A stretch of 64,000 bases of DNA from Bdellovibrionales bacterium (GCA_947380295.1 CANCQK010000005.1:99294-163293), one strand, 5' to 3'; positions 53,896-63,760 are shown, counted from the first letter of the stretch. Program-made: numbers and translations. Notes: a model not told the origin generated them from the letters alone.

Positions 53896-55272
53896 ATGCG
53901 ATCGCAGAAAGCGTCAAAAATCAGAGGCAAAAGTACAGAACGATATTCCAGGAAGGAGTTTGGTACTAGAGATCAATACGAAGAGGAGGCCGTTCCTCAG
54001 TTTAAGCCCAATTCAAAAGCAAAAAGGGAAGCCATCGTGCAGGGCTTCTCTAAGCTCTGGGAGAGTCTTTGGACCTCTTCGGTTCATTTGGATTCTGCTC
54101 TTTCAAAGCTACCTCCTCAGACGAAAAGTATTTTGGCACAGTTGCTGCCATCGATCTTGATGCGACCCGTATCGCAGGCTGAGGCACTCGGGGTGGGTGT
54201 TCCATCAGGCGAGCCCTGGAGTCTGAATCCTCAGAATTTAGGTCAGTGGCGGCCTGCTCCTTTAATGATGGAGCGGATGTATGAACTGATGACGCAGGGA
54301 AATCCCTCGGTTGATCCCGTGCGAGGAGATTTTCCCGAAGAGATGTTGAAAGAGTGGGAGAGTTCGTGGGGGATCGACTGCGTTCGTCATCTCGTTGACA
54401 CGTTAGGGCGGCCTGCTCCTTTGAGTTTGAGAGCTAATCGTGAGTTTGGCGTAGAAGCTTTGATTCAGGGCCTAAAGAGTGATGCGCAGATTGCAGTTCG
54501 AATCGAGCCATCCAGCTTTGCTCCATTAGGAGTTAGGCTATCTGGGTATGCTCCAGTGCTCAAGTCGGAGTTATATCAAAAAGGGGCTTTTGAAATTCAA
54601 GACGAGGGGTCTCAGTGGATGGCTCTTTTTGCGCTTTGGCCCGAGCGATTCGGAAGCGTTTTAAGTGAGAAGCCCATGTCCGTGGGTGTTTCTCAGCTGC
54701 GGTTTGATTCCTTACCCCGCTTTAAGTCATCTCTTACCGTAGTAGATGCATGCGCCGGTGCTGGGGGTAAAAGTCTTGCGATAGCTGATGCACTCGGGGG
54801 CAAAGGTAAGGTTTTTGCGTACGATATCTCAGTTAAAAAGCTGCAGGCGTTGAAAAGAAGAGCGTCAAAAACTCAGTTAAGAAACATCCATGTTGCTCCA
54901 GTTACTGAGGGAGCCGAAGAAGCGCATGTCGAAAAGTTTAAGGACACCGCCGATATTGTTCTGGTGGACGCTCCATGCAGTGGATGGGGAGTTCTCAGGA
55001 GAAATCCAGACATCAAGTGGAGGCAATCCAAAGAAGTGTTGGAAAGGATGCCTCAAGTGCAAGCTAGGCTTCTCTCTGTTTATTCGCGCTTGGTAGCGCC
55101 AGGTGGACGATTGGTTTTTGGGGTTTGTACGTTTCGATTGGCTGAAACGAGAGATATTGTTCGAGATTTCTTAGTGAAGCACCCTGAGTTTACTGCTCAA
55201 GAGGGTGGTTTTTTCGGACCAGGTCCTTGTGATGGGTTCTTTATGCAGAGTTTTACGCGAAATTCTGGCTAA
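53896..55272 (+). CDS. RsmB/NSUN-type RNA cytosine-C5 methyltransferase
   Basis: 458 residues from ATG 53896, with AAAGGG about 8 bases upstream. The first 50 residues are basic and low-complexity. C-terminal SAM domain: VVDACAGAGGKSLAIAD, DAPCSGWGVLRRNPDIKW (catalytic Cys) and FGVCTFRLAETRDIV (second Cys). Both Cys needed for m5C transfer are present. An N-terminal helical region precedes it, as in RsmB/NOP2 types. Target (16S rRNA C967 in RsmB, otherwise another site) not assignable. Confidence 0.88.
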   Translation: MRSQKASKIRGKSTERYSRKEFGTRDQYEEEAVPQFKPNSKAKREAIVQGFSKLWESLWTSSVHLDSALSKLPPQTKSILAQLLPSILMRPVSQAEALGVGVPSGEPWSLNPQNLGQWRPAPLMMERMYELMTQGNPSVDPVRGDFPEEMLKEWESSWGIDCVRHLVDTLGRPAPLSLRANREFGVEALIQGLKSDAQIAVRIEPSSFAPLGVRLSGYAPVLKSELYQKGAFEIQDEGSQWMALFALWPERFGSVLSEKPMSVGVSQLRFDSLPRFKSSLTVVDACAGAGGKSLAIADALGGKGKVFAYDISVKKLQALKRRASKTQLRNIHVAPVTEGAEEAHVEKFKDTADIVLVDAPCSGWGVLRRNPDIKWRQSKEVLERMPQVQARLLSVYSRLVAPGGRLVFGVCTFRLAETRDIVRDFLVKHPEFTAQEGGFFGPGPCDGFFMQSFTRNSG

Positions 55273-55290
55273 ATGCCCCCCTTAAAGTCA

Positions 55291-55319
55291 AAGGCCCCGG
55301 GCTGAAAGCCCAGGGCCTT
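55291..55319. terminator. GC-rich terminator between convergent genes
   Basis: AAGGCCC...GGGCCTT with an inner GGGCT/AGCCC makes a stem of about 12 bp with one mismatch and a GAA loop. It lies between the methyltransferase stop and the lysine-rich peptide stop. No long T-run follows, so termination strength is uncertain. Confidence 0.55.
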
Positions 55320-55345
55320 GATTAGTCTAGCTAAAAAAGCAGGAC

Positions 55346-55429
55346 TTACTTTTTCTTAGTAGTCTTCTTCTTTGCAGTCTTCTTTTTAACAGTAGCTTTC
55401 TTCTTCGTTGTTTTCTTTTTGGTAGCCAT
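55346..55429 (-). CDS. 27-residue lysine-rich histone-like peptide
   Basis: ATG 55429 has GGAGG eight bases upstream, an excellent site. The ORF encodes MATKKK followed by KKK triplets separated by TT, ATV, TA and TT, then TAA: 17 Lys of 27 residues, otherwise only Thr, Ala and Val after the Met. It is similar to the tails of H1-like bacterial proteins (AlgP-type) but is a stand-alone peptide, and would bind nucleic acid by charge. The codons mix AAA and AAG, so this is not simple poly-A. A terminator lies just after it. Its regulatory region is the A/T-rich stretch to the right. Confidence 0.75.
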   Translation of the reverse strand: MATKKKTTKKKATVKKKTAKKKTTKKK

Positions 55430-55755
55430 TTCTATTTCCTCCGTTAAGACATCATTTTATGCATTCAAAAAACTAATGCTCAGTTTGATGTTACCTAGAA
55501 TACTTCTTATATCAAGAAAAGAACTAAATGCATTTGATTTTTTTCATCGGGTCAAATTTTTTAAATTTTTTGAACGGGCTATTCTGATGAAAAATAGAAT
55601 TAAATAGGTTTTTAAATCGGAATTATATCTAAATCCATGAAGAAGGGCTCCCTCAGAACACTGAGCTCGTGCCATGAATCCATCTTTAAGTTCTGAAAGG
55701 GGGTATGGTAAGATTGATGGGAACTGACAGTTAAGAGTGAAATTGGGGGAGAACG
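55430..55755. other. Divergent intergenic region
   Basis: A/T-rich, no gene seen. It carries the ribosome site and possible promoter boxes of the lysine-rich peptide (minus-strand TTGATA and TAACAT, spacing 16, around 55490-55517) and the start region of the GGDEF regulator on the right (GGGGGAG before ATG 55756). A short plus-strand frame here has no convincing features. Confidence 0.35.
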
Positions 55756-56685
55756 ATGAAGCGTGTCCTTATTGTTGATGGAAATCGAGAAAGTTTCGAG
55801 GTCATTGCTCAACTCATGTCTGAGCTCGGACTTTCTGTGCACAGCTCAAATGATTTTGAGTCGGCTTTACATCAGCTTAAAGCCTGGAAGCCTCATTTAA
55901 TACTAGTTGACGCAGATTCCTTGAAGGAGGGGGTTTTCGAACTTGTTCCGAAGCTGAGACTGCTTTCTCAGGAAGAATTTGTTCCGATAGGCGTTTTATC
56001 TGGAAATTTGACTGCCGGCGAAGTGGATCTTGGCTCAGAGGTTGGGGTCGATGATTGGCTTCAGAAACCCATTTCTAACTTAGGAGCGTTGGTTCGGATC
56101 AAATCACTACTCAAGCTAAAAGAAAGTCAGGATGCCCTTAAGCGAGCCCATCATCGAATTGATGATGTGGTGTCTACTGACGAATTGACCGGATTAGCCA
56201 GTATGAGGTCTGCTTATAAGAAAGCAGAAGAAGAGGTCGCTCGGGCGAGGAGGTTGAAAACTGGGATCTCAGCTTTTCTTTTGAATTTGGATAATTTTTC
56301 GGACGTGAATCAAAATTACGGTTTTGGCGTTGGAAGTTATGCACTTCAGGAAGTTGCCCTACGTTTAAAGAAGTGTTTACGAACGGTCGACATTGTAGCC
56401 CGAGTTGGGGCTGATGAGTTTTTTGTTCTCCTTCATGAGACAGATTTGGCTGGGGCTGAGTTTGTGGCTGAACGAGTGCGGGATGTAGTCCAATCCGAGC
56501 CATTTCGGTGTCAAAGTGCCGTTTTCAATTTGACGGCTACGATTGGAGTGGCAGGGCTTTCTGCTGAGCAGACGATTCCTAGAATGAGTGACCTGTTGCA
56601 CATCACCATGCAAGCGCTTAAATCTGCTAAATCGAACGGCCAAAATCGGATCGAGGTGTATTCCTTTACCCAGGACACTGAATAG
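55756..56685 (+). CDS. Response regulator with degenerate GGDEF domain
   Basis: 309 residues. About 1-120 is a receiver (VLIVDGNRE, LILVDADS with phospho-Asp about 52, LQKPIS Lys), though the usual second acidic residue near the start is Gly. About 140-305 is a GGDEF domain: TDELTGLASMRS, LLNLDNFSDVNQNYG and VGADEFFVLLHETD. The signature is GADEF, the metal-binding first Asp is replaced by Asn (LNLDNF), and YGHxxGD reads YGFGVGS. Synthase activity is therefore doubtful; it may bind cyclic di-GMP or act as a receptor. No inhibitory RxxD is evident. It lies 27 bp before the NtrY-like kinase, on the same strand. Confidence 0.85.
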   Translation: MKRVLIVDGNRESFEVIAQLMSELGLSVHSSNDFESALHQLKAWKPHLILVDADSLKEGVFELVPKLRLLSQEEFVPIGVLSGNLTAGEVDLGSEVGVDDWLQKPISNLGALVRIKSLLKLKESQDALKRAHHRIDDVVSTDELTGLASMRSAYKKAEEEVARARRLKTGISAFLLNLDNFSDVNQNYGFGVGSYALQEVALRLKKCLRTVDIVARVGADEFFVLLHETDLAGAEFVAERVRDVVQSEPFRCQSAVFNLTATIGVAGLSAEQTIPRMSDLLHITMQALKSAKSNGQNRIEVYSFTQDTE

Positions 56686-56712
56686 TGATAGGTCCTAATT
56701 TCATCTGTTCCT

Positions 56713-59043
56713 ATGGAAAATCAAGAATTGATTCAGAAAACTGAAAGATCTGAAGTTCCACCTCTCGATCTCAAGGAGAAAAAGAAGCGAAAGCGAGAGG
56801 GGCTTGCTATTGTATTTTTGACGCTCCTCTTCTTGACACTCATGTTGGCCGAGTTTCGGTTGACTCAAGTCTCGAGTTCCCTGCCATTTGTGACGTCTAT
56901 TTTCTTTTTTGGCCTGCTCAATGTGAATTTGATCATACTGATCGCGCTCGTTTGGCTGGTGTTTAGAAACATCGGTAAGCTATTCATCGAGCGGCGAAGG
57001 AAAGTTTTAGGCGCAAAGCTTAAAACCAAGTTAGTGATCGCGTTTTTAGCTTTTTCGATCATTCCGACGATGGTTTTGTTCATTATTTCAGCTCTTTATA
57101 TCAATTCAAGTTTTGATAAGTGGTTTTCTCTCAAAATTCAAAATACTCTTCAAGCTTCCCTTGAGATTACGAACACCTACTACCGCAATACCGAACACAC
57201 GGCGATGCATTTTGCGGAGCACCTAGCGAACGGAATTGGCAAGAGGCTAGAGCGCTCACCGTCTCAGTTCAAGTTGGCTTCTTGGGTCCTAGATTACCTG
57301 GATGGACAGCGGGAATTGCTAGCTCTTGATGCAGTCGAGTTCTATTGGGATGCGACTGATGAGAGAATTTTGTCGCAAAAGCCAACCCGATTCGAGGCCA
57401 AATTAAACTACCCTAGGCTTGCCTTAGATTTACTGGATCGGGCGTTCGCAGGGGATCGTCTCCCAGTGATCCACCACGTCGGATCAGGCGAACTCATTCG
57501 CTGTTTAGTGCCAGTTCATTTGGGTGCGTCAACTTCTCAACCTATCGTGGGGGTTGTCGTAGTGAATTTTTACGTTCCGGTGAGTTTGGTAAATAAGGTG
57601 GATGAGATTGCTAGCGTCTTTGATGATTATAAGGAAGCTAATCCACTAAAATACCCAATGAAGACTACCTATTTCCTCATTCTCATCATGATTACTCTGG
57701 TGCTTTTGTTCGTGGTAATTTGGGTGGGCTTATATATGGCTCGTGAACTTACGGTACCGGTTGCTCGATTGGTTGAGGGAGCTCATGCTGTAGGTTCGGG
57801 TAATCTAGACGTCACTATTCTCTCTTCAGGTCATGATGAGATTGCCGTGCTCGTGGATTCCTTTAATAAAATGACCCAGGATTTACGCGAAAATCGAGCT
57901 AGTCTAGTTCAGGCGAGTGCTGATCTTGAGAAGCGGAGACTTCAGCTCGAGGCAGTTCTTGCAAACATCAGTACAGGTGTCATTGCAATCGACAACCTGG
58001 GCGAAATCACTACTTTTAACCAGTCAGTCTCCAACCTTTTAGCCATTCCACCAGAGAATGCACTTCATCATCCTTTTCAAGAAGTGCTTGAGCCTCCAGC
58101 CGAGATGCTCGTTCAGCTCATCCAACGAGTCATTGCAGCGTCGAGGCAGGGCACCACGGTTCAGCCTGAAATTACTCAGTGGAATTTCAGGGAAGGGGAT
58201 CGCTTACGATTGTTGGCGGCAGTAGCCACGCCCTTGAAGCGAGGAGATCAAAATTGGGGAGTCGTCGTTGTCATCGATGACATGACTCATCTCATTAAAG
58301 GGCAAAGGGAGATGGCATGGCGAGAGGTGGCTCGAAGAATTGCCCACGAAATTAAGAACCCTTTGACTCCCATTAAACTATCAGCCCAGCGACTTCAGCG
58401 GCGCTTTTCAGCTTATCGGGGCAGAGATGGAGAGATCCTTAAGGAATGTACGGACACCATTATTAAGCATACGGATGAGCTGAAAGAGATGGTAAACGAA
58501 TTCTCAAATTTTGCCCGTTTTCCTGAGTCTAATCCTACGCCCAATGATCTCAATGCGGCTCTTCGTGAGGTGGTGACTCTCTACCAGCAGGCCCATCCTG
58601 GGATACAAATTTCAGTCCGTTCAGAGAGTCGTTTACCCATTTTTGAGTTCGATCGTGACCAAATCAAGCGGGTGATGATTAACCTATTGGATAATGCAGT
58701 TGCTGCTTTGGTTGATTCTAATCTGCCGCAAGCGAAGCGAATTGATGTTGTGACTCATTACCACGACTCTCTTCAGATGGCCGTTGTCGAGGTCTCCGAT
58801 ACGGGTTCGGGTATGACTGAAGAGGTCAAGGCGCGCCTTTTCGAGCCGTATTTTTCAACAAAAACAGGTGGCACGGGTTTGGGGCTTGCCATTGCCAAAA
58901 GAATTGTGAATGATCACGACGGTTTTATTCGTGTTCGATCTGCTCCTGGAGAGGGGACTCAGTTTCTAATTGAGTTGCCCACGGCAGTCCGGCAGTTGCC
59001 TGAAAAGCGGCGAACTGAAGCAGTTCCTCCGGTGAAGAGTTGA
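56713..59043 (+). CDS. ntrY: NtrY-like sensor histidine kinase
   Basis: 776 residues: N-terminal membrane helices (about 30-50, 58-80, 105-130), a large extracytoplasmic loop (about 135-315), a further helix (about 320-345), HAMP, PAS (about 415-520), then HisKA with REVARRIAHEIKNPLTPIKLSAQRL (phospho-His 545) and an HATPase domain (DNAVAALVDS, DTGSGMTEEVKARLFEPYFSTKTGGTGLGL). The N-terminal layout and H-box are those of NtrY. It phosphorylates the NtrX-like regulator downstream (20 bp). In other bacteria NtrYX controls nitrogen and envelope genes; the signal is unknown here. Confidence 0.92.
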   Translation: MENQELIQKTERSEVPPLDLKEKKKRKREGLAIVFLTLLFLTLMLAEFRLTQVSSSLPFVTSIFFFGLLNVNLIILIALVWLVFRNIGKLFIERRRKVLGAKLKTKLVIAFLAFSIIPTMVLFIISALYINSSFDKWFSLKIQNTLQASLEITNTYYRNTEHTAMHFAEHLANGIGKRLERSPSQFKLASWVLDYLDGQRELLALDAVEFYWDATDERILSQKPTRFEAKLNYPRLALDLLDRAFAGDRLPVIHHVGSGELIRCLVPVHLGASTSQPIVGVVVVNFYVPVSLVNKVDEIASVFDDYKEANPLKYPMKTTYFLILIMITLVLLFVVIWVGLYMARELTVPVARLVEGAHAVGSGNLDVTILSSGHDEIAVLVDSFNKMTQDLRENRASLVQASADLEKRRLQLEAVLANISTGVIAIDNLGEITTFNQSVSNLLAIPPENALHHPFQEVLEPPAEMLVQLIQRVIAASRQGTTVQPEITQWNFREGDRLRLLAAVATPLKRGDQNWGVVVVIDDMTHLIKGQREMAWREVARRIAHEIKNPLTPIKLSAQRLQRRFSAYRGRDGEILKECTDTIIKHTDELKEMVNEFSNFARFPESNPTPNDLNAALREVVTLYQQAHPGIQISVRSESRLPIFEFDRDQIKRVMINLLDNAVAALVDSNLPQAKRIDVVTHYHDSLQMAVVEVSDTGSGMTEEVKARLFEPYFSTKTGGTGLGLAIAKRIVNDHDGFIRVRSAPGEGTQFLIELPTAVRQLPEKRRTEAVPPVKS

Positions 59044-59063
59044 TGAATTGAAGGAGTTTTTTT

Positions 59064-60476
59064 ATGATATCTCGCGCAGTGCTCGTCATTGATGATGAAG
59101 AGTCGATTCGGCAGTCCCTCAAGGGGGCATTAAGTGACGAGGGATTTAAAGTTCTTGAAGCGGGATCCGGAAAAGAGGGCTTAGAGCTAGTTCGGAGTGA
59201 GAGGCCCGACGTTGTTCTTTTGGATATTTGGATGCCTGAGATGGACGGAATTGAAGTCCTCAGACTCATGAAAAACGAGTGGCCCGATCAAGCTGTTGTC
59301 ATGATGTCCGGCCACGGCAATATTGAAACCGCAGTGAGAGCGACCAAATTAGGTGCTTTTGATTTTATCGAGAAGCCCCTTTCGCTTGAGCGCCTCCTGG
59401 TTATTCTCCAGAATTTGTCCGGAGTTCAGGACCTTGCACGGGAAAATCAAGCCCTCAGAAAGCAGGTCCAAAAAAATAGGCTGCTCGTGGGTGATAGCCT
59501 AGTCATGAAGCAGATCCAAGAGGTGATCCGTCGAGTGGCAAAAACCACAGGATCAGTTCTGATTACGGGTGAAAACGGAACCGGTAAAGAATTGGTCGCC
59601 CAAAGTATTCATGCGTTTTCTCCCCGTTTTAATCGCCCCTTTGTGGAGGTGAACTGCGCCGCTATCCCTGAAGAGCTCATTGAAAGCGAGCTTTTTGGTC
59701 ATGAGCGGGGCGCTTTCACTGGGGCGACAACCCTTCGTAGAGGTAAGTTTGATTTAGCCCACGGAGGCACACTTTTTCTCGACGAAATTGGGGATATGTC
59801 GCTAAAAACTCAGGCAAAGATTCTTAGAATCCTTCAAGAGCAAAAGTTTGAACGAGTCGGCGGTACCCAAACAATTTCTGTGGATGTACGTGTAGTAGCC
59901 GCCACAAATAAAGATCTTAAGACGGCAATCCAGCAAGGACAGTTTCGTGAGGACCTTTTTTATCGGTTGAACGTGATTCCATTTAGTGTGCCGCCATTGA
60001 GGGATCGTCGAGAGGACATCTCGGTTCTCGCTAAATACTTCATGAGAGAGTTTTCTGCTGCTCATGGTCGTACCATCCGGGAGCTCACTTCGGAGGCGCT
60101 TAGAGTTTTAGAGGCATACCCCTGGCCCGGGAATGTGCGTGAGTTGAGAAACTTAGTGGAGAGGCTAGTGATCCTGACTTTAGATTCCGAGGAGGGGCTC
60201 CCGGTTTCTGCAGCCCATCTTTTGACTAATTTGCATGATGATTCCTTTAGCTTGAAGATGGAAGAAGCGGGTATTTTCGGGGGCAATATCTCTTCTCGCG
60301 AAGCAGTCATCACTGATGTGAAAAATCTGAGGGATGCTCGGCAAGTATTTGAAAAAGAGCTAATACTCAAGACCTTAAAAGAGCAGGATTGGAACATCTC
60401 CAAAGCCGCTCAGGTTCTGGGAATTGAGCGGAGTCATCTCCATCGTAAAATCAAATCTTACGGCATCGACGGCTGA
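59064..60476 (+). CDS. ntrX: NtrX-like sigma-54-dependent response regulator
   Basis: 470 residues. Receiver ([16 protein letters not shown], phospho-Asp 54 in [11 protein letters not shown]), AAA+ domain with Walker [23 protein letters not shown] loop intact (needed for sigma-54 contact) and [11 protein letters not shown], and C-terminal Fis-type helix-turn-helix ([17 protein letters not shown]). GGAG precedes ATG. Active on sigma-54 promoters when phosphorylated by the NtrY-like kinase just upstream. Regulon not deducible. Confidence 0.94.
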   Translation: MISRAVLVIDDEESIRQSLKGALSDEGFKVLEAGSGKEGLELVRSERPDVVLLDIWMPEMDGIEVLRLMKNEWPDQAVVMMSGHGNIETAVRATKLGAFDFIEKPLSLERLLVILQNLSGVQDLARENQALRKQVQKNRLLVGDSLVMKQIQEVIRRVAKTTGSVLITGENGTGKELVAQSIHAFSPRFNRPFVEVNCAAIPEELIESELFGHERGAFTGATTLRRGKFDLAHGGTLFLDEIGDMSLKTQAKILRILQEQKFERVGGTQTISVDVRVVAATNKDLKTAIQQGQFREDLFYRLNVIPFSVPPLRDRREDISVLAKYFMREFSAAHGRTIRELTSEALRVLEAYPWPGNVRELRNLVERLVILTLDSEEGLPVSAAHLLTNLHDDSFSLKMEEAGIFGGNISSREAVITDVKNLRDARQVFEKELILKTLKEQDWNISKAAQVLGIERSHLHRKIKSYGIDG

Positions 60477-60550
60477 GTTTACTCCTGTCAACTCAGTCGT
60501 GCTGATTCTTGCTTGCCCCGCGCGGCAAGGCGTCATATGGTCTGCCTACT

Positions 60551-62023
60551 ATGGCTGAGAAAATTACACCCCGCGACCAAGATTTTTCCCAATGGTATCA
60601 AGATGTTGTCCTGCAGGCGCGCTTGGCCGACTACAGCCCGGTGAAGGGCTGTATGGTCATTCGTCCGAATGGTTATTCGATTTGGGAGCAGATTCAGCAG
60701 GACCTGGATCGAAGAATTAAAGCGACGGGTGCTCGAAATGCTTATTTTCCTCTCTTGATTCCTGAGAGTTTTCTTAAAAAAGAGGCCGAGCACGTTGAAG
60801 GATTTGCTCCTCAGTGTGCAGTCGTTACCTACGCAGGGGCTAAAGATCTTGAAGAAAAGCTCGTGGTGCGTCCGACCTCCGAGACCATCATTAATAGTAT
60901 GTTTGCTAAATGGATTCAGTCCTATCGCGATTTGCCAATGATGATTAATCAGTGGGCAAACGTCGTTCGTTGGGAAATGCGGACGCGTTTGTTTTTGCGG
61001 ACTACCGAGTTTCTTTGGCAAGAAGGCCATACTTGCCACGCTACGGCGGATGAAGCAGAAGAAGAAGCTCGCAAAATGCTTAACGTCTACGCGGACTTTG
61101 CTGAAGAGATTTTGGCCATGCCGGTGCTTCGCGGGATGAAAAGTGAGAGCGAAAAATTTGCTGGAGCTTTGAGGACCTACTGCATCGAAGCGATGATGCA
61201 GGATAAAAAAGCCCTCCAGGCGGGAACCTCGCATAACCTTTCGACCAACTTTGCTCAGGCGTTCGATACTGTGTTCTTGGACAAAGACGGGAAACAAAAA
61301 ACAGTCCATCAAACCAGTTGGGGGGTCTCCACCCGCTTGATCGGTGGGATGATTATGACCCACTCTGATGATAAGGGGTTAGTGCTACCTCCACGGTTGG
61401 CGTCGACCCATGTTGTTATTGTACCGATCCTCTCAAACGCGAGTAAAAAAGCCGAAGTTTTGGCTGCAGCTGAAGCCTTGGCTCGCTCGATCCGGGAGGC
61501 GGCTGAAGGGCAAAAGTTGCCGTATACCCTCGGTGTCTCTGTGGATCAGGACGAAACCAAGCAGCCTGGATGGAAATTTCACGAGTACGAACTCATTGGA
61601 ATTCCAATTAGAATTGAAATTGGTCCTCGTGATCTTGAAAAAGGTCAAGTCGTCATGACCCGTCGAGATATCGGGATCAAGGAAATGGTGTCCCTCACGG
61701 CAGTTCCTCAGAAAGTGGTCCAAGAACTTGATGCTATGCAAAAGGTTCTTCTTGAAAAGGCGCGAGCTTTCCGTGATCAAAACACCTTTGAAATTAGCGA
61801 TTACGCTGAGTTTCAAAAGAAAATCGAACAGCCAGGCGGATTTTTTGCTGCTTCTTGGTGTCAGAGCAAAATTTGCGAGGCCAAAGTGAAAGAAGAAACT
61901 AAAGCGACCATTCGTTGTTTGCCGATGGGTCCTGACTATCAGCCTATTGAGGCCTCTGGACATTGCTTGGGTTGTGGCGAGCAAAAGTCACTCGTGCGTG
62001 CGATTTTTGCTAGAAGCTATTAG
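60551..62023 (+). CDS. proS: Prolyl-tRNA synthetase, eukaryote/archaea-type
   Basis: 490 residues from ATG 60551; an upstream open extension lacks support. Class II motifs: [35 protein letters not shown] (motif 2), [14 protein letters not shown] (motif 3). The C-terminal zinc/anticodon region ([16 protein letters not shown]) belongs to the ProRS type 3 of archaea, eukaryotes and some bacteria; the bacterial INS editing domain is absent. Charges tRNA-Pro. The neighbouring pyrF starts 49 bp later. Confidence 0.95.
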   Translation: MAEKITPRDQDFSQWYQDVVLQARLADYSPVKGCMVIRPNGYSIWEQIQQDLDRRIKATGARNAYFPLLIPESFLKKEAEHVEGFAPQCAVVTYAGAKDLEEKLVVRPTSETIINSMFAKWIQSYRDLPMMINQWANVVRWEMRTRLFLRTTEFLWQEGHTCHATADEAEEEARKMLNVYADFAEEILAMPVLRGMKSESEKFAGALRTYCIEAMMQDKKALQAGTSHNLSTNFAQAFDTVFLDKDGKQKTVHQTSWGVSTRLIGGMIMTHSDDKGLVLPPRLASTHVVIVPILSNASKKAEVLAAAEALARSIREAAEGQKLPYTLGVSVDQDETKQPGWKFHEYELIGIPIRIEIGPRDLEKGQVVMTRRDIGIKEMVSLTAVPQKVVQELDAMQKVLLEKARAFRDQNTFEISDYAEFQKKIEQPGGFFAASWCQSKICEAKVKEETKATIRCLPMGPDYQPIEASGHCLGCGEQKSLVRAIFARSY

Positions 62024-62071
62024 CTAGAGCTGAGTCTTTTTGAGTTCGGCTCTAGTTAAAGGAGAGCTCGA

Positions 62072-62812
62072 ATGATGTCGACTCATCATAAAACCACTGA
62101 TTTAGTTGTTGGATTAGACTATCAGACGATTGATCGTGCAATGGAGTGCGTAGATAGCCTTAATGGCTATGACGTCCTCTATCAGGTAGGTCTTGAGCTC
62201 TTTATGCACGGAGGGTCTGATCTTCTTCGTGAGCTAGCTCATCGTAAGAAGCGGGTCTTTTTGGATCTTAAGTTCATGGATTCGCCCGAGGTCGCTGCTA
62301 AGGCTGTGCAACTGGCCGCACTTTGTCATGTTGAAGTTTTGAGTCTCCATCTAGGCGGTGGTAGCTCGATGATTCGAGCGGTTAAACAAGGACTTGAGGA
62401 TATTCCACTGCTCCGGCCAAGACTCCTAGGTGTTGGGGTCCTGAGTTTTTTTGATGACGTCAGGTGGGCCGAGGTAACTAGGGCATTTACAGGTCACGCC
62501 CTTAAAATCGCAGACTCATTCGAAATGCTTCTAGACTGCGCTTTTACTTGGGGGCTGGATGGAATGACCTGTTCATTGGCTCAGCTGGAGCGCGTTCGTA
62601 CCCTGTACCCTAATCTCTATACGCTGGTTAACTCCTGCGTTTCTGGACATCCGGCAATACAGGACGAGCTTCAGACTTTTGCTCTATCTCAGGCGAGACA
62701 CTTTGGTGCTGATGCTGTTTTGCTGCCTGCATCGTTCATTGCGGCGGCCTGTTCGCGGGCCGATGTGAGCGGGTTCCTGGGGGGTTTGGGATTTTCAGCA
62801 GCTCAGGTTTAG
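62072..62812 (+). CDS. pyrF: Orotidine 5'-phosphate decarboxylase, divergent
   Basis: 246 residues. Core motif VFLDLKFMDSP keeps the catalytic Asp-Lys-Asp tetrad residues (DLKxxD), then LSLHLGGGSSMI and LLGVGVLSFFDD follow the family. The C-terminal region (VNSCVSGH, AVLLPASFI) lacks the usual phosphate-binding GR(P/S)I Arg, so the protein is either a diverged PyrF or a related decarboxylase/synthase. AGGAG precedes the start. Final step of UMP synthesis if PyrF. It overlaps no neighbour; the methyltransferase follows closely. Confidence 0.7.
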   Translation: MMSTHHKTTDLVVGLDYQTIDRAMECVDSLNGYDVLYQVGLELFMHGGSDLLRELAHRKKRVFLDLKFMDSPEVAAKAVQLAALCHVEVLSLHLGGGSSMIRAVKQGLEDIPLLRPRLLGVGVLSFFDDVRWAEVTRAFTGHALKIADSFEMLLDCAFTWGLDGMTCSLAQLERVRTLYPNLYTLVNSCVSGHPAIQDELQTFALSQARHFGADAVLLPASFIAAACSRADVSGFLGGLGFSAAQV

Positions 62813-62849
62813 TTTGCTCGCCGTGAAGAACTGTGCGAATGACATTTCT

Positions 62850-63581
62850 ATGTCTCTGATTTTAAGAAACCCTCACAGTGTTCTAGCTCTATTAAAAACT
62901 CGCCCCAAGGATCTAACTCGGCTCAATGTGCCGCCCCAGGCATCGAACGACGCTTGGGAGGCCGTAGTACGCCTCGCTCGCTCGCAAGGAGTGAATGTTA
63001 CAACTGCGACTCAGCGGTCGAACAAGGCGCCAAGAGGTCCAGCAGCCGCAGAAAGTACTCGAATGGGAGTGGCCGAAGCATTTGCTGAAGAGAGGCGTCC
63101 TCTTTCGGTTGAGGAGCTCTTTGGAAGCGTTGGGCAGAAAGGTCTCTGGCTGGCCCTTGATTCCTTGCAAGATCCTCACAATGTTGGCGCAATTTTTCGA
63201 GCCGCAGCCTTTTTTGGTGTGAAAGGAATCATTCTAACTCAGGAGCGTTCGGCCCCTTTGACTGCTACGGTTTACGACGTGGCCTCTGGTGGTATGGAAT
63301 ACGTACCTTTTTGCGTCCAGGTTAACCTTCAGAGAGCCTTTGAGGTCGCTAAAAAAGCAGGCCTTTGGGTACTAGGTTCCTCGGAGCATGCTCAGGATGA
63401 TCTGGAGTCGATCCCGAGAGATCGCCCATGGTTGCTGGTTTTAGGAAACGAAGAGAAAGGGCTTCGTCGACTCACCTCAGAGAGTTGCGATTTGCTGTGC
63501 AAAATCCCAAGCTTGGGCGAGGTCGGCTCGTTAAACGTGTCTGTAGCGGCTGGAATCATGATTTCTCGCCTCTCAAAATGA
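62850..63581 (+). CDS. TrmH/RlmB-type RNA 2'-O-methyltransferase
   Basis: 243 residues from ATG 62850. Short N-terminal substrate-binding part (SLILRNPHSVLALL), then SPOUT domain: SLQDPHNVGAIFRAAAFFG (motif 1), LLVLGNEEKGLRRL (motif 2), IPSLGEVGSLNVSVAAGIM (motif 3, knot). Makes 2'-O-methyl nucleotides in 23S rRNA (RlmB-like) or tRNA. The length and N-terminal extension favour RlmB. Starts 37 bp after pyrF. Confidence 0.85.
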   Translation: MSLILRNPHSVLALLKTRPKDLTRLNVPPQASNDAWEAVVRLARSQGVNVTTATQRSNKAPRGPAAAESTRMGVAEAFAEERRPLSVEELFGSVGQKGLWLALDSLQDPHNVGAIFRAAAFFGVKGIILTQERSAPLTATVYDVASGGMEYVPFCVQVNLQRAFEVAKKAGLWVLGSSEHAQDDLESIPRDRPWLLVLGNEEKGLRRLTSESCDLLCKIPSLGEVGSLNVSVAAGIMISRLSK

Positions 63582-63640
63582 AACGGATCCAGCATTAATC
63601 ATTGACAATCTGATTGAATGGTGCCAGGTTCGACTGCTAA

Positions 63641-63668
63641 TTGTCGGCAGTCTGCCTGGGACTAAAAT
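63641..63668 (+). promoter_or_regulatory. Possible promoter of tRNA-Thr
   Basis: TTGTCG (63641-63646), 16 bases, TAAAAT (63663-63668), placing the start about 10 bases before the tRNA-Thr 5' end. A TTGACA at 63602-63607 further upstream lacks a good -10. Confidence 0.4.
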
Positions 63669-63684
63669 TCTAGGCAATTGAAGT

Positions 63685-63760
63685 GCTGGAGTAGCTCAGT
63701 TGGTAGAGCAGCGGTTTTGTAAACCGCAGGTCGTGGGTTCGAATCCCTTCTCCAGCTCCA
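63685..63760 (+). tRNA. tRNA-Thr (anticodon TGT)
   Basis: 76 nt with encoded CCA. Acceptor GCTGGAG/CTCCAGC, D-arm AGCTCAGTTGGTAGAGC, anticodon loop TTTGTAA (TGT) with stem GCGGT/ACCGC, T-arm GGGTTCGAATCCC. First of a tRNA-Thr/tRNA-Tyr pair on the plus strand, an order common upstream of elongation factor Tu genes, beyond the right edge. Confidence 0.96.

Noticed and set aside
60533..61363. Long minus-strand open frame opposite proS
   Set aside because: It mirrors the codon structure of proS, has no ribosome site and no recognisable domains.
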